A DNA stretch of 6,300 bases from Firmicutes bacterium AM55-24TS. GTDB taxonomy: Bacteria; Bacillota; Clostridia; UBA1381. Positions within the stretch are counted from its first letter, which is position 1, and each line of letters begins with the position of its first letter. Under the pieces are notes generated by a model that worked only from the letters and a program-made list of their open reading frames with translations, searched no databases and was not told the DNA's origin. The position numbers were made by a program, and so were the translations under genes. Below, in pieces: positions 5,915 through 6,300 of the stretch. The stretch is taken from positions 1-6,300 of the forward strand of contig QTVU01000086.1 of NCBI GenBank assembly GCA_003460745.1, in the 5' to 3' direction.

Positions 5915-6252
5915 CTTTTTATCACCTCATACTCCGTTAAGACATCTTCGGTTTCATCTGTTACACCCCATTTACCATCAGTAAACTTCTTTTTAAATTC
6001 TGGCATAAATTCTTTTATTTTTAATACCGAATATAAGCCAAATGGATTTTCCTTAAATATTTTACTTTGTTTAATCCTAGAATGAACTTCTTCACCTGTC
6101 TTTATTTTTCGAGCCGTAAAATATGGTTTAGTCGTATCTTTGTAGGTTTTATAATCTACAATAATATAATAGTCATTTCCAACTTGTTTATTTGTATAAA
6201 CTGACCATCTCAAGATGTTCCTTTCAAACTTAACCATTTCAATAATACCCAT
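5911..6252 (-). CDS. Small phage-type protein of unknown function, 113 aa
   Basis: A 113-aa lysine-rich soluble protein with no signal peptide or membrane segment. The middle alternates beta-like and charged segments (DYYIIVDYKTY at 28-38, then a KTGEE turn at 51-55). The C-terminal half has a DGKWGVTDETED stretch (92-103) and ends in YEVIKS. The layout of beta-strands, a central 'TGE' turn, then GKW and an acidic DETED resembles small proteins I have seen near replication genes in Firmicutes phages, but that is recollection and gives no function. Its TGA stop shares two bases with the TTG start of the helicase gene, so the two are probably translationally coupled. The SD is weak (TTAGAGAA). 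Met6 (MVKFERN) is an equally plausible start. Confidence 0.75.
   Translation of the reverse strand: MGIIEMVKFERNILRWSVYTNKQVGNDYYIIVDYKTYKDTTKPYFTARKIKTGEEVHSRIKQSKIFKENPFGLYSVLKIKEFMPEFKKKFTDGKWGVTDETEDVLTEYEVIKS
5921..5928 (-). promoter_or_regulatory. Ribosome binding site fixing the helicase TTG start
   Basis: GAGGTGAT lies six bases before TTG (5912-5914). A TGA stop sits in the helicase frame immediately upstream (within ATGAGGTGAT), so no earlier start is possible, and the next in-frame Met is residue 53, inside the OB-like domain. TTG is therefore well supported as initiator. Confidence 0.8.
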
Positions 6253-6256
6253 TTCT

Positions 6257-6300
6257 TTATTCTCTAAATTCTTTGCACAATTCTGTAATTAATCCTATAT
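6257..6300 (-). CDS. 3' end of an upstream gene (partial)
   Basis: Thirteen open codons enter from the right edge and end at TAA (6257-6259), reading ..IGLITELCKEFRE, which looks like a charged C-terminal helix. The stop lies four bases before the ATG of the next gene, the same tight packing as elsewhere in the window. A second frame is also open to the edge (ending in TAG), so the assignment rests on spacing and residue character only. Nothing can be said about function. Confidence 0.4.
   Translation of the reverse strand, partial: IGLITELCKEFRE

Noticed and set aside
5861..6085. Plus-strand 74-codon frame at the helicase start
   Set aside because: Antisense to the helicase N-terminus and the 113-aa gene; Phe/Ser-rich antisense translation.

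Overview
The window is a compact, AT-rich stretch in which every supportable gene lies on the minus strand, so transcription runs from the right edge (6300) to the left (1). Genes are short, packed with gaps of a few bases or small overlaps, and mostly preceded by strong Shine-Dalgarno sequences (AAGGAG, GGAGG, AGGTGA types). TAA, TAG and TGA all end genes, so the standard bacterial code applies. Low GC, strong SD sites, one-strand packing and many small orphan genes around a replication/repair helicase point to a bacteriophage, or less likely a large phage-like plasmid, of a Firmicutes host. The host genus cannot be read from the sequence.

Right part (6300 to about 2836), a nucleic-acid module. 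The last codons of a gene entering from the right edge are followed by a 113-aa protein of unknown function. Next comes a 781-aa RecD2-type SF1 helicase with a TTG start that overlaps the previous stop. It is followed, with an 8-base overlap, by a 246-aa HD-domain phosphohydrolase carrying a C-terminal module like that of exonuclease X. The helicase and HD genes look translationally coupled.

Middle part (about 2835 to 1807), small genes and decay. There is a 71-aa protein with a corrected start, an 8-codon minigene on an excellent SD, a 104-aa charged helical protein, and a small two-TM membrane protein gene. The membrane gene appears broken by a one-base frameshift in an A-run and an in-frame TAA. 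After it lies an AT-rich intergenic stretch with a weak hairpin and a 43-bp promoter-like element.

Left part (1806 to 58), five small unknown genes (127, 103, 78, 117 and 120 aa), apparently one operon. Its end is marked by an inverted repeat. A second, diverged copy of the promoter-like element lies at the very left edge, suggesting that the next unit starts just outside the window.

No tRNA, rRNA, CRISPR array, transposon or integrase was seen. The best leads are the helicase/HD-ExoX pair, the two-copy intergenic element and the doubly damaged membrane gene. I found no convincing new multi-gene system.
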